Shown in pieces: positions 44,598 through 53,279 of a DNA stretch of 64,000 bases. The first letter of the stretch is position 1. Each line of letters begins with the position of its first letter. Source of the stretch: Sinorhizobium kostiense (GTDB lineage: Bacteria; Pseudomonadota; Alphaproteobacteria; Rhizobiales; Rhizobiaceae); assembly GCF_017874595.1 (NCBI RefSeq), contig NZ_JAGILA010000007.1, positions 186,001 through 250,000 on the forward strand, read 5' to 3'. A program made the translations under genes and the position numbers. The notes below the pieces were generated by a model. The model was not told the origin of the DNA and ran no database searches. It worked only from the letters and a program-made list of their open reading frames with translations.

Positions 44598-45314
44598 GTG
44601 GGCGGATTGAACGTCGAGGCTGTCACGCATGCCTGGGGTGCTAGGCGGGCTCTTGAAGAGGTGAGTTTTTCCGTTGCGCGCGGTCAGTTTTGCGCGCTGC
44701 TCGGTCCGAATGGCGCCGGCAAGTCGACTCTTTTCGGTCTCTTGACCCGGCTGTTCACTCCGCTGGCGGGCGGCATTGTCATTGCCGGTCACGATCTTGC
44801 TCGAAACCCGCAGGCGGCACTTCAACGCATCGGCGTCGTCTTCCAGCAGCCGACGATCGACCTCGGCCTCACGGTCCGGCGCAATCTCCTTTATTTCGCT
44901 GCGCTCCACGGCCTCTCTGGCCGGCGGGCCGAGATCCGGGTGATGGCAGCGCTCGATCGGCTTGGAATGGCGGAACGTGCCGGCGAAAGGGCTGGCGCGC
45001 TCAATGGCGGCCATCGGCGGCGAATGGAGATTGCCCGCGCCCTCGTACACCGCCCGGCCATCCTGCTCCTCGATGAGCCTACGGTCGGCCTCGACGGCGC
45101 CGCTCGCGCCGCCATCGTCGACCACGTGCATCGTCTCGCCGCCGAGGACGGCCTGACCGTGCTTTGGGCCACCCATCTCGTGGACGAGATCCGGCCGCCC
45201 GACCGTCTCGTCATCCTGCATTGCGGCCGTGTGCTTGCCGACGGGAAAGCCGGCGAGATCGGCGGCGCCGATCTCACCGGGCGATTCATCGCCATGACGG
45301 GAGCTGCGCCATGA
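44598..45314 (+). CDS. ABC ATP-binding protein of the PQQ-alcohol system (PedB-like)
   Basis: A 238-residue ATPase with Walker A GPNGAGKST, Q-loop VVFQQPTIDLGLTVRRNL, Walker B AILLLDEPTVGLDG and switch His in WATHLVDEI. The signature is degenerate (LNGGHRRRMEIARAL instead of LSGGQ). It resembles the DrrA/NodI class that powers ABC-2 exporters. GTG start with AGGAGG; overlaps the permease by 4 bases. Confidence 0.9.
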   Translation: MGGLNVEAVTHAWGARRALEEVSFSVARGQFCALLGPNGAGKSTLFGLLTRLFTPLAGGIVIAGHDLARNPQAALQRIGVVFQQPTIDLGLTVRRNLLYFAALHGLSGRRAEIRVMAALDRLGMAERAGERAGALNGGHRRRMEIARALVHRPAILLLDEPTVGLDGAARAAIVDHVHRLAAEDGLTVLWATHLVDEIRPPDRLVILHCGRVLADGKAGEIGGADLTGRFIAMTGAAP

Positions 45315-46216
45315 ACATCACCCCGGATCGGCATCTTTTCACACCGCAAGAGCCGGAGGTCCGATACGTCGCCGATCCCGACGGTTTGGATGGAGATGTG
45401 GACTGGAAAGCCGCGTGCGCCTTTCCCAATCGCGCCGTCGTCGCCCTCAGCGCCATTCTGCAGCGCGAAGCGTTGCGCCTTCTCGGCCAGCAGGGCCGTC
45501 TTTTCGCGGCACTCGTGCGTCCGCTCGTATGGCTGTTCGTTTTCGCCGCCGGTTTTCGCGCGGCACTCGGCCTTGCGATCACACCGCCTTACCAGACTTA
45601 TATCACCTACGAGATCTATATCACCCCCGGCCTCGTCGGCATGATCCTTCTGTTCAACGGCATGCAGTCCTCGCTAAGCCTGGTCTACGACCGCGAGATG
45701 GGTTCGATGCGCCTGTTGCTGACTGCGCCATTGCCGCGTTGGTGGCTGCTGACATGCAAACTCGTCGCCGGCAGCCTCGTTTCGGTGCTGCAGGCCTACG
45801 TCTTTCTTGCCGTGGCGGCGGCCTGGGGCATCCGCTTTCCGCCCGGCGGCTACCTTGCCGCTCTTCCTGCCATCACGCTCGCTGCGCTGATGGTGGGCGC
45901 GCTCGGACTTGTTCTTTCGTCCTTCATCCGGCAGTTGGAAAACTTCGCCGGCGTGATGAACTTCGTCATCTTTCCGGTCTTCTTTCTCTCCTCCGCGCTC
46001 TATCCGCTGTGGAAGATGGCGGAAGCCTGGCCGCTCCTGCGCGACGTCTGCGCCGTCAATCCGTTCACGCATGCGGTGGAACTCATCCGCTTCGCCCTCC
46101 ACGCGCAATTGGAGCCGCTCGCCCTCACAGTGACGATTGTCGCGCTTGCGGTTTTCGGGGCAGGTGCGATCTGGGGCTATGATCCCGCGCGAGGCCTTGC
46201 TGCGCGGAAAATCTAG
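45311..46216 (+). CDS. ABC-2 type permease of the PQQ-alcohol system (PedC-like)
   Basis: A 301-residue membrane protein with a cytoplasmic N-terminus of about 60 residues and six helices. The ABC-2 core is NFVIFPVFFLSSALYPL followed by PFTHAVELIRFAL, as in NodJ/DrrB exporters. It begins within the ATPase stop (ATGA). ABC-2 permeases export lipids, drugs or polysaccharides, which makes the presence of a periplasmic binding protein in the same operon notable. Confidence 0.9.
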   Translation: MNITPDRHLFTPQEPEVRYVADPDGLDGDVDWKAACAFPNRAVVALSAILQREALRLLGQQGRLFAALVRPLVWLFVFAAGFRAALGLAITPPYQTYITYEIYITPGLVGMILLFNGMQSSLSLVYDREMGSMRLLLTAPLPRWWLLTCKLVAGSLVSVLQAYVFLAVAAAWGIRFPPGGYLAALPAITLAALMVGALGLVLSSFIRQLENFAGVMNFVIFPVFFLSSALYPLWKMAEAWPLLRDVCAVNPFTHAVELIRFALHAQLEPLALTVTIVALAVFGAGAIWGYDPARGLAARKI

Positions 46217-46393
46217 ATCGCGATCAAGTAGACAATGCGCGTGAGATTGAACCCGTGCGACGCGCCTTGCTTATGGATGTCGTTGCCCCATACGCGTCGC
46301 GCGGCGTCACCTGATGTCGTCCAAAGCGGCGAAAACATGGGCACCGGCCGTCCGATTGGAAGCGCGGCGCCCATGCGTTACGGTCGTCGATTC

Positions 46394-46828
46394 TCAAGGG
46401 TTCGCGCCGGCAAGCGCCGCCTTCAACCGTTCATCGGCCTTCTTCGGCAGCTTTACTGCGTTCACGGCTTCGACATTGGCCGGCACGTCGCCCACCTGGA
46501 TCAATGCCACCATGCCCATCGAGAAGTGCGGCGAGCATTTGACGCCGTAGAGGCCAGGCAGGGTGACGGTCATCACGTATTCCTCGTTGATCTTGCTCTT
46601 GAACTTGTCCACCCCGTCGGGCAGCATGCCTTTGATCGACTCGACATTGTGGCCCTTGTCCACGGGCAGGAAGCGGATCGTGTCGCCGGGCTCGGCTTTC
46701 ACGAAGGCCGGTTCGAAAACCATGGCCCCGCTCTCTCCCTTGTTCAGCATTTTCACTTCGTGTTCCCCAGCGAACGCCGCGCCGGCAACGAGCACGACCG
46801 CTGCCATGATACCAGTTCTTCTCAGCAT
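46394..46828 (-). CDS. Pseudoazurin (type 1 copper protein)
   Basis: A 144-residue periplasmic blue copper protein: signal peptide ([12 protein letters not shown]), then [35 protein letters not shown]. The copper ligands are His60 (DKGHNVES), Cys98 and His101 ([10 protein letters not shown]) and Met106. In denitrifiers pseudoazurin gives electrons to nitrite or N2O reductase; here the place in the block and the upstream CCAAGGTCGCATTGT site suggest transfer from the alcohol dehydrogenase chain to an oxidase. Confidence 0.92.
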   Translation of the reverse strand: MLRRTGIMAAVVLVAGAAFAGEHEVKMLNKGESGAMVFEPAFVKAEPGDTIRFLPVDKGHNVESIKGMLPDGVDKFKSKINEEYVMTVTLPGLYGVKCSPHFSMGMVALIQVGDVPANVEAVNAVKLPKKADERLKAALAGANP

Positions 46829-46847
46829 TCATCTCTCCTGCGGTTTG

Positions 46848-46944
46848 ACCCCCGAAAATCGGCCCCGATTTTCGGAAAGCACGATGCATAGATTCAAAGA
46901 CTTACAGCGTCTTCTGTGCGTCCCGAGGGACGCGCGGTGCTGTA
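46848..46944. repeat. Rhizobial mosaic repeat, including palindromic copy C
   Basis: CCCGAAAATCGG-ccc-CGATTTTCGGAAAGCACGA (46848-46882) is followed by ATGCATAGATTCAAAGACT and then the palindromic element TACAGCG...GACGCGCGGTGCTGTA (46903-46944, inner dyad GCGTCCCGAGGGACGC). This two-module arrangement is common in rhizobial intergenic DNA; here it separates the pseudoazurin gene from its presumed regulatory site. Confidence 0.75.
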
Positions 46945-46974
46945 ACAGGAGCAAACATCGAAGGGCAGGACGAT

Positions 46975-46989
46975 ACAATGCGACCTTGG
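46975..46989 (-). promoter_or_regulatory. CCAAGGTCGCATTGT site upstream of pseudoazurin
   Basis: On the minus strand CCAAGGTCGCATTGT matches the 15-base motif of the divergent promoter at 41862-41909 in its CCWWGGTCGYAWT core. It lies 147 bases before the pseudoazurin start, just downstream of the kinase gene stop. Confidence 0.55.
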
Positions 46990-47033
46990 TGCCGGTAGAA
47001 CGAGAAGACTGATCGAATTCCGCTCACGTTTTC

Positions 47034-49238
47034 TCATACTGTTCGTGCGACGAAGGCCTCGAGCACCTCAGGGTCGATGGGCTTGTAGATGATTTCGACC
47101 TCGGCCGCGGCACAGGCCTCGCGCACGCTCGGGGCGCGGTCGGCAGTGATGATCCTTGCCGGCCGGTCGCCGTGACGCGTGTTCAGAGCCATCAGGGTTT
47201 CGAGACCCGTCAGTCCGTCGCCGAGTTGCTGGTCGACCAGATACAGGTCCGGGACGATGCCCATTTCCTCGACCAGTTCCAACGCTTCCTCGCCGCTTGC
47301 CACCTCGAGAACAGTGATGCCGCGCCGCTCCAGAAGCAGGCTTATTGCATGCCGCAGTTCTTCGTCGTTCTCGACGAGAAGTGCGATTCGATCGCCGTCG
47401 CCGCCCGACGATCCGTCCTCCACGGCGTCGCCACTGCGGTAGCTCCCGGCAGGATGTGCAGGAGCTTGCTCCAGCTCGATTGCAAAACACGTGCCGCGTC
47501 CCGGCTCCGAGTGCAAAGTAAGTCGATGATTGAGCAGCGCGCAGGCGCGCTCGACGATCGCCAGGCCAAGTCCCAGGCCCTCGGAGGCGGATGCCGTGGC
47601 GTTCAATCTGTGGAACTCGCGGAAGATCGCCCGCTGCTCTTCGGCGGGAATTCCCGGGCCGGTATCGTGCACCTCTATGCGCACGCCGCCAGCTGTGCGC
47701 CGCGGCCCCACGAGCACGCGGCCAGAGCGTGTGTAACGGATCGCATTGCCGATAAGGTTTTGCAGGATGCGCCTCAAATAGGCCGGATCGCTGTAGACCG
47801 TCAGCGTGCAGGGCAGAACGGCGAGTTTCAGGCCCTTGCGCTCGGCCATCGGCGTAAACTCGTCGGTGAGCTGCGCGATCAGCGGTGCAAGTCGCACGGG
47901 TGAGATTTCGACGACCGCCTCGTCCAGCCTCGAGATATCGAGCAGGGCGCCGAGGATCGCCTCGACGCTTGTGAGTGCCTTGTGGGCCTTGTCCAGCGTC
48001 CCGCCGGCGTGATCGTCCACCGTCTCGTCACGGGCCGCGGCAACGAAGAGCTTGGCGGCGGAAAGCGGTTGCAGGAGATCGTGACTGGCGGCTGCGACGA
48101 AACGGGCGCGCGTGGAATTGGCGCGCTCCGCCTCGGCGAGAGCGGTGCGCAGGTCTTCCGTGCGCGCTGCCACCCGCGCTTCCAGCGAGGCGTTGGCACG
48201 CTGCATCGCCTGGATTGCCAAGCGTTCGCGCGTCACGTCGCTGAAGGACATCACGAAGCCGTGGTCCGGCGTTTCCTCCGCGAAGACGACGAGGACCACG
48301 CCCGAGGCGCGGCGGATCTCCAGGAACAGAGGCGCCCGCGGCGCCGTCTGGATCGCCCAGGAGGAGAGTTCCGCGGGAGAGATGGAGCCGATCAATTCGC
48401 CGTCGCGATGGATCCAGCGCTGCAGTGTATCGAAGCCAGTGCCCGTGCGCAGGACGGTGACCGGGATATCGAGCAGCAGGCGAAGCCGCTCGTTCCAGCC
48501 GACCAGCCGTCCCGCCGCATCGAAGATGCAGATCCCCTGGTTGATATGCTCGAGCGTCGCGCGGATCAGGCGGGCCTGGTCATCCAGCATCCTGCCGCGT
48601 TCGGTCCGCTCCATACGAATGATTTCGGTCACATCGGTCTGGAGAACGACAGTGCCGCCGTCGGAGGTGGGCTGTTCGCTCACCTGCAGCCAGCGATCAC
48701 CGACGAGCGCCACGTGGAATACGCTGCGCGCCCGGTGCCGCTGCATCCGCGCCGCCACCCAGTCCGCCGGCGTCTCGTCCTTTGGCAGGCCGAGAAAGCG
48801 TGATCGGCTGCAGGCCTCGACGTAATCCGCAAACGGCAGGCCGGGATGAAGGATGGCGCGCACGTCCTGAAGGTCGCAACAGAAACGGGAGTTATACATG
48901 ACAAGCATTTCACCGGAATCGAAGAACGCGAATCCCTCTTCCACAGCCTCGATGGCGTCGGCGAGATTGCGGCGGGCGCGCTCGGTCGCGCGGTTGGCCT
49001 CCGCCAGCCGCGCATTTGTCTCGTTCAGCACCTTCAGCGTCGCTTCGAGATCGGACGTACGTTGCCGTACCCGCTCTTCCAATTGGGCGGCGCGCTGGAA
49101 CTGCTCGTAGGCGATCCCGCGTTCGCCAGATGCCTGCTCAACCTGGCGCATCAGCACTTCGGCAATGGTCAGAAGCTTCTCGGTATTGCGCTCGGGGTTG
49201 TCCTCGAGGTCGATCAGCCAGTCGGAAATGCGGGCCAT
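47034..49238 (-). CDS. Hybrid sensor histidine kinase, NahK/ErcS-like
   Basis: A 734-residue cytosolic kinase without transmembrane helices. The N-terminal coiled coil (about 20-95) is followed by PAS domains at about 95-210 (VEEGFAFFDSGEMLVMYNSRF) and 225-345 (HINQGICIFDAAGRLVGWNERL), a HisKA domain with phospho-acceptor His386 (AASHDLLQPLSAAK), a HATPase domain (NLIGNAIRYTRSG, DTGPGI, GLGLGLAIV) and a C-terminal receiver (about 615-730) with phospho-Asp in DLYLVDQQLGDGLTG. It starts within the FIST gene stop (TAATG), so the two are coupled. Homologues next to FIST proteins are NO-responsive or part of the ethanol-oxidation cascade. Confidence 0.92.
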   Translation of the reverse strand: MARISDWLIDLEDNPERNTEKLLTIAEVLMRQVEQASGERGIAYEQFQRAAQLEERVRQRTSDLEATLKVLNETNARLAEANRATERARRNLADAIEAVEEGFAFFDSGEMLVMYNSRFCCDLQDVRAILHPGLPFADYVEACSRSRFLGLPKDETPADWVAARMQRHRARSVFHVALVGDRWLQVSEQPTSDGGTVVLQTDVTEIIRMERTERGRMLDDQARLIRATLEHINQGICIFDAAGRLVGWNERLRLLLDIPVTVLRTGTGFDTLQRWIHRDGELIGSISPAELSSWAIQTAPRAPLFLEIRRASGVVLVVFAEETPDHGFVMSFSDVTRERLAIQAMQRANASLEARVAARTEDLRTALAEAERANSTRARFVAAASHDLLQPLSAAKLFVAAARDETVDDHAGGTLDKAHKALTSVEAILGALLDISRLDEAVVEISPVRLAPLIAQLTDEFTPMAERKGLKLAVLPCTLTVYSDPAYLRRILQNLIGNAIRYTRSGRVLVGPRRTAGGVRIEVHDTGPGIPAEEQRAIFREFHRLNATASASEGLGLGLAIVERACALLNHRLTLHSEPGRGTCFAIELEQAPAHPAGSYRSGDAVEDGSSGGDGDRIALLVENDEELRHAISLLLERRGITVLEVASGEEALELVEEMGIVPDLYLVDQQLGDGLTGLETLMALNTRHGDRPARIITADRAPSVREACAAAEVEIIYKPIDPEVLEAFVARTV

Positions 49239-50416
49239 TACGGTACCTTTTCGGGTAGCAGGGTGCCCGGCGGATAGATGGCGACGCCGGTCATCGTCTG
49301 GTTCACGTGCATCGGGCCGAATTGTTCGCCATAGGTGGAGAAGCCGATGACGCCGTGACGGCGCAAGAGTTCCGAAACGCGGCCCACGCTCTGTTTTTCC
49401 TCGGCCTCCAACCGGCGCAGGATGCAGTCAAAGGCAAGGATCGCCGTCGGGCGCTCGGGCAGGGACAGGCGCGTGAGCTCGCGGTTGAGTTGGCCGAGCA
49501 TGTCCCCCGGCTCGGTGATCGTCAGCACCACGCCCTCGTCGATCGCCGAAAAGAAAACAAGGTCCCCGTTTTCCATCACCTGGCGGATGGCGCGCACGTG
49601 GTGCCGCGTTCCCATGCGGACGGCAACGGGATGGGCGGCGAACGTGAAGGTGCTAAGCTGCTCGGGATCAATGCCGACGAGGCGCGCATATTCCCGTGCA
49701 GCGGGTTCAGCGTTGATCTTACGGACGACGCGGCGTCGGGGATCGGCCTCGGTGACCACCATGCGTCGTTCGGTCGGGACGAGGTGATCGAAATTGAAGA
49801 CGCGGACCGGGCACTCCGTGCGTACCAGCGCCAGAACCGCGGCATTCTGCGACAGCCGCTCGCCGTCGAGGACGAAGGTCCGGGTGAAGCGCGTCCCGTC
49901 ACCGGCCGAGCCACCCAGCATCGGCGTTGCGCCCATGCCCGTCGCAAGTGCCGAGGTCAGTTCGTCCTCCTTCTGCGACAGCCCATCCACCAGCAGGATG
50001 GCAAACTCGTGCGCGAGCTCGGGATAGTGCTCGGCCATGGCCATGCGCGTTCGAGTGAGGGCGGAGGCAAGAGCGGGAGGGTCAAGCCGCGTCAGGTCCG
50101 GGATCGTCAGGGTGTCGACGCGGAAATACTCTGCCGGCAAGGCGAGCGCGACGATCGTGTCGTCGCCATAGCCTGCCTCTGAAATCTCGCCGGCGGTGGT
50201 GCAACCGATGATCGGGAGGTCGCCGAAAATTCGCCTTGCCTCTTCCGGCAGCCGCTCCAGATCGGCCTGCGGCGAAACGAAAAGCATGAGCAGGGAAAAG
50301 GGCCCTGCGCCCAGTTGCCGGGCCAGAGCTTCCACCGCATTCCGGTCGCTTGCTGCAATGCTGGCACGCGGGACGATCGCCTCGCGTGCGGTGGGGCTTC
50401 CACCGAGTGTCCTCAT
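49238..50416 (-). CDS. FIST-domain sensor protein (NosP-like)
   Basis: A 392-residue cytosolic protein with a FIST_N domain (FSLLMLFVSPQADLERL...FGDLPIIGCTTAGEISEAGYGDDTIVALAL) and a FIST_C domain (YARLVGIDPEQLSTFTFAAHPVAVRMG; GEQFGPMHVNQTMTGVAIYP). FIST proteins bind small ligands; the NosP branch binds haem and nitric oxide and inhibits the adjacent NahK-type kinase. The direct overlap with the kinase gene fits that. Whether this one binds haem cannot be told. Confidence 0.88.
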   Translation of the reverse strand: MRTLGGSPTAREAIVPRASIAASDRNAVEALARQLGAGPFSLLMLFVSPQADLERLPEEARRIFGDLPIIGCTTAGEISEAGYGDDTIVALALPAEYFRVDTLTIPDLTRLDPPALASALTRTRMAMAEHYPELAHEFAILLVDGLSQKEDELTSALATGMGATPMLGGSAGDGTRFTRTFVLDGERLSQNAAVLALVRTECPVRVFNFDHLVPTERRMVVTEADPRRRVVRKINAEPAAREYARLVGIDPEQLSTFTFAAHPVAVRMGTRHHVRAIRQVMENGDLVFFSAIDEGVVLTITEPGDMLGQLNRELTRLSLPERPTAILAFDCILRRLEAEEKQSVGRVSELLRRHGVIGFSTYGEQFGPMHVNQTMTGVAIYPPGTLLPEKVP

Positions 50417-50499
50417 TGCCTGGTCCTCCCGCGACTACAGTAAGTTCGGTCCGGAATCCAGCGCTTATTCTGAACTCCGAGGTCGGCAGACCGAAGCCG

Positions 50500-51222
50500 T
50501 CATTCCTCCGGCGTCAGGGCCGAAAAGCGTGCCTCCTGCGCGAACAGTACAGCCCGCATCCGCGTCTGGACGCCCAGTTTGCGCATGATCGCGGTGACAT
50601 GCGCCTTCACCGTCGTCTCGGCGATGGAGAGTTCGTAGGCGATTTGCTTGTTCATCAGGCCGGCACTGACGAGCTGCAGGATCTTTGCCTGCTGACGCGT
50701 CAGCAGTGCCAGCCGGGCGACGGCCGCGTCCGACAGGGAAGGGCTGCCCGGCTCCAGCGCCATCTGCGGGGCATAGATTTCACCGCGCGCGATTGCTGCA
50801 AACGCGGCGCGGAATTCGTCACGGACCGCATGCTTCGGCACGAAACCGTTAATCCCGGCCTTGAGCAAGGTGCGGATAACCTTCAACTCGTCCAGGGACG
50901 AGACCACGACGATCGGAATTTTTGGTGCCGCCTGTCGCAGCCGCACGACGCCGTCCAGTCCGTTCACGTCGGGCAGGTTGAGGTCCAGCACCACGACATC
51001 CGGCGGGTTTTCCTCATCCAGCCGCGCCAGGGCGGCATCCAGAGTGCCGACGGAATCGATCGATTCGATGCCGACGAGGCCCGTGAGCGTCATCGCCAGC
51101 GCTTCGCAGAACAGGGGATGGTCGTCTACGATCAATGCCGATCGCAGCTCGACGGGAGTGAGCACCGGCTGCACCGGCAAGGTCGCACGGGGTGCCTGGA
51201 AAGAATTGCGGATGATGATCAT
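50500..51222 (-). CDS. LuxR/NarL-family response regulator, AgmR/ErbR-like
   Basis: A 240-residue regulator: receiver domain (about 28-145) with acidic pair VDDHP, phospho-Asp in VVVLDLNLPDVNG and Lys in GFVPKHA; LuxR-type helix-turn-helix (about 170-235; LTRQQAKILQLVSAGLMNKQIAYELSIAETTVKAHVTAIMRKLGV). AgmR/ErbR-type regulators activate exaA and pqq genes in Pseudomonas. It lies between exaA and the FIST-kinase pair and is the best candidate to bind the CCWWGGTCGYAWT sites. Confidence 0.9.
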   Translation of the reverse strand: MIIIRNSFQAPRATLPVQPVLTPVELRSALIVDDHPLFCEALAMTLTGLVGIESIDSVGTLDAALARLDEENPPDVVVLDLNLPDVNGLDGVVRLRQAAPKIPIVVVSSLDELKVIRTLLKAGINGFVPKHAVRDEFRAAFAAIARGEIYAPQMALEPGSPSLSDAAVARLALLTRQQAKILQLVSAGLMNKQIAYELSIAETTVKAHVTAIMRKLGVQTRMRAVLFAQEARFSALTPEE

Positions 51223-51257
51223 CGAGAGCGCTCCGCATTGCCTTCGTCGCGAGAAAT

Positions 51258-51279
51258 GGCCGGGCGCTATAGCCCGGCC
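51258..51279 (-). terminator. Hairpin after exaA
   Basis: GGCCGGGC pairs with GCCCGGCC around a 6-base loop (51258-51279), 10 bases after the exaA stop; on the minus strand ATTTCTC follows. It may partially uncouple the abundant dehydrogenase message from the regulator gene downstream. Confidence 0.6.
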
Positions 51280-51288
51280 CCTTATTCC

Positions 51289-53055
51289 CTATTGTGCCAA
51301 AGCCAGTTGTTTTGGCAAACGGAAGGTCCACACCATACCACCCTGGTTGAGATAGTTGACCTTCTTGGCGACCTCGCCGCCCCACAGCGGAACGGCGCCG
51401 CCCCAACCGGAGATCACCGACACATATTGCTCGCCATCCTGTTCCCATGTGATGGGCTGGCCGACGACGCCTGAGCCGGTCTGGAACGACCAGAGCTCCT
51501 CGCCGGTCTCGTCGTCGAGCGCCTTGAAGTCCCCCTCGGGCGTTCCGACGAAGACAAGGCCGCCGGCCGTCGCCATCACCCCGCCCCACAAGGGTGCGCC
51601 ATTCTTGTATTCCCACTTGACCTCGCCGCTGTTCGGGTCGATCGCCTTCAGCGAGCCGATATAGTCCTGAAACAGCGGCTTGATGGTGAAGCCGGCGCCG
51701 AGATAGGCCGCGCCCTTCTTGTAGGAGATCGGCTCATTCCAGATGTCCATGCCCCATTCGTTCGAGGGCACGTAGAAAAGCTCGGTCTTCTGGCTATAGG
51801 CCATCGGCATCCAGTTCTTGCCGCCGAGGAAGGACGGCACGGAGAAGACCTGCTGACCCTTGCCGCCGTCCGCCGCCGCGGAAGGATCGCCCGGACGGTT
51901 CTCTTCCACATAGATCGGTCGACCGTCCTTATCGATTCCCTTCGCCCAGGTGATATTCTTGACGAAAGGATAGGCGGCCACGAACTTTCCGTCTTCGCGG
52001 TTGAGGACATAGAAGAAGCCGTTCCGGTCGGCCGTAGCGAAGCGCTTCGTGCCGTCCTTGTCGATGAACGGCACGACCTCGTTGACCCCGTCGAAATCCC
52101 AGCCCTCCCTCGGCGTCGTCTGAAAGTGCCACTTGATCTCGCCATTCTTCGGGTCGAGGCCAAGGCGGCTCGCGGCATAGAGATTGTCGCCCTTGTTGCC
52201 TTCTACCGGCTTGCCGGCGTTGCGCAGATGGCTGTTCCACGGGGCAGGGTTGCCTGTTCCGAAGACCAGCGTATCGGTATCGGCGTCGTAGGAGCCGCCA
52301 AGCCAGGTGGCGCCGCCGCCTGTCTTCCAGAGATCGCCCGGCCAGGTCGCATTCAGCGTTCCCGTCATGGAGCTTTCCTTGCCTTTGTAGGTGCCCATAT
52401 GCCCTTCGATCACCGGACGGGTCCACACGAGTTCCCCGGTCTTGGCGTCGCGGGCCTGGACTTCGCCGACAATGCCGAACTCGCCGCCGGAATTGCCGGT
52501 GATGACGAGGCCGTTCACAATCAACGGCGCGGCTGTATAGCTATAACCCTCCTTGTAGTTGGCGATCTTCTTGTTCCAGACGACATCGCCGGATTTGCGA
52601 TTGAGTGCGACGAGACGAGCATCAAGAGTTCCGAAATAGATGTTGTCACCATAGATCGCCGCACCCCGGTTGATCACGTCGCAACAGGGTAGAATGCCCT
52701 CGGGCAGGCGCGCGTCGAACTGCCAGAGCTCCTTGCCTGTCTTGATATCGATGGCGAAGAGGCGGCTGTAGGAGGCGGTGATATACATGACCCCGTCATA
52801 GACGATCGGCTGGCTCTCCTGTCCCCGCTGCTTCTCGCCACCGAGGCTGAACGCCCAGGCAGGCACGAGGCTCTTGACGTTGGTCTTGTTGAGCGTTTCG
52901 AGCGGGGAGAAGCGCTGCAACCCCCTTCCCATGCCGTTCGTCAGGACGTCGCCGACCGTGGTGGCATCCTTGGCAAGGTCTTCCTCCGTCACCTCCGCCT
53001 GGGCAAGTCCTGCCAGTGACAGAACCGTCATGGCGGTCAGCATCAATCTGTTCAT
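51289..53055 (-). CDS. PQQ-dependent alcohol dehydrogenase, ExaA/PedH type, predicted lanthanide-dependent
   Basis: A 588-residue periplasmic quinoprotein oxidising alcohols and passing electrons to cytochrome c550. Signal peptide [12 protein letters not shown]. The eight-bladed propeller contains the vicinal disulfide Cys124-Cys125 ([10 protein letters not shown]), the Gly-rich [12 protein letters not shown] and W motifs. In [14 protein letters not shown] the catalytic base Asp320 is followed two residues later by Asp322, the extra carboxylate diagnostic of lanthanide enzymes (XoxF, PedH); calcium enzymes have Ala or Ser there. The N-terminal half resembles PedH/ExaA more than XoxF5. The start 53055 follows AAGGAG. 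Confidence 0.93.
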   Translation of the reverse strand: MNRLMLTAMTVLSLAGLAQAEVTEEDLAKDATTVGDVLTNGMGRGLQRFSPLETLNKTNVKSLVPAWAFSLGGEKQRGQESQPIVYDGVMYITASYSRLFAIDIKTGKELWQFDARLPEGILPCCDVINRGAAIYGDNIYFGTLDARLVALNRKSGDVVWNKKIANYKEGYSYTAAPLIVNGLVITGNSGGEFGIVGEVQARDAKTGELVWTRPVIEGHMGTYKGKESSMTGTLNATWPGDLWKTGGGATWLGGSYDADTDTLVFGTGNPAPWNSHLRNAGKPVEGNKGDNLYAASRLGLDPKNGEIKWHFQTTPREGWDFDGVNEVVPFIDKDGTKRFATADRNGFFYVLNREDGKFVAAYPFVKNITWAKGIDKDGRPIYVEENRPGDPSAAADGGKGQQVFSVPSFLGGKNWMPMAYSQKTELFYVPSNEWGMDIWNEPISYKKGAAYLGAGFTIKPLFQDYIGSLKAIDPNSGEVKWEYKNGAPLWGGVMATAGGLVFVGTPEGDFKALDDETGEELWSFQTGSGVVGQPITWEQDGEQYVSVISGWGGAVPLWGGEVAKKVNYLNQGGMVWTFRLPKQLALAQ

Positions 53056-53145
53056 ATCGTTCTCCTTCCCTCGCAACGCGTCGCGTGAGCCGCAACCGTC
53101 TGGCGGCAGCAATCATCCCCCCGCGGAAAAGCCGGGGATATTGCA

Positions 53146-53160
53146 CCTTGGTCGTAATGC
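53146..53160 (+). promoter_or_regulatory. CCTTGGTCGTAATGC site upstream of exaA
   Basis: Match to the 15-base motif. Its distance to the exaA start (91 bases) is almost that of the same-orientation site to the cytochrome c550 start (92 bases). Confidence 0.62.
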
Positions 53161-53213
53161 CGGCGGCAACCGGCGCGGCTTCGATGCGAGCGGATGACCG
53201 GATGTCGATTGTG

Positions 53214-53228
53214 CCTAGGTCGTATTGC
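53214..53228 (+). promoter_or_regulatory. CCTAGGTCGTATTGC site between exaA and pqqA
   Basis: Direct repeat of the site at 53146, 68 bases away. It could serve exaA as a distal site or the pqq operon on the other strand. Confidence 0.62.
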
Positions 53229-53279
53229 CGGCGCCCGCGCAGTTGCTACCCTTTTGCGCAAGGAAGGGGAGGTTCCGTG

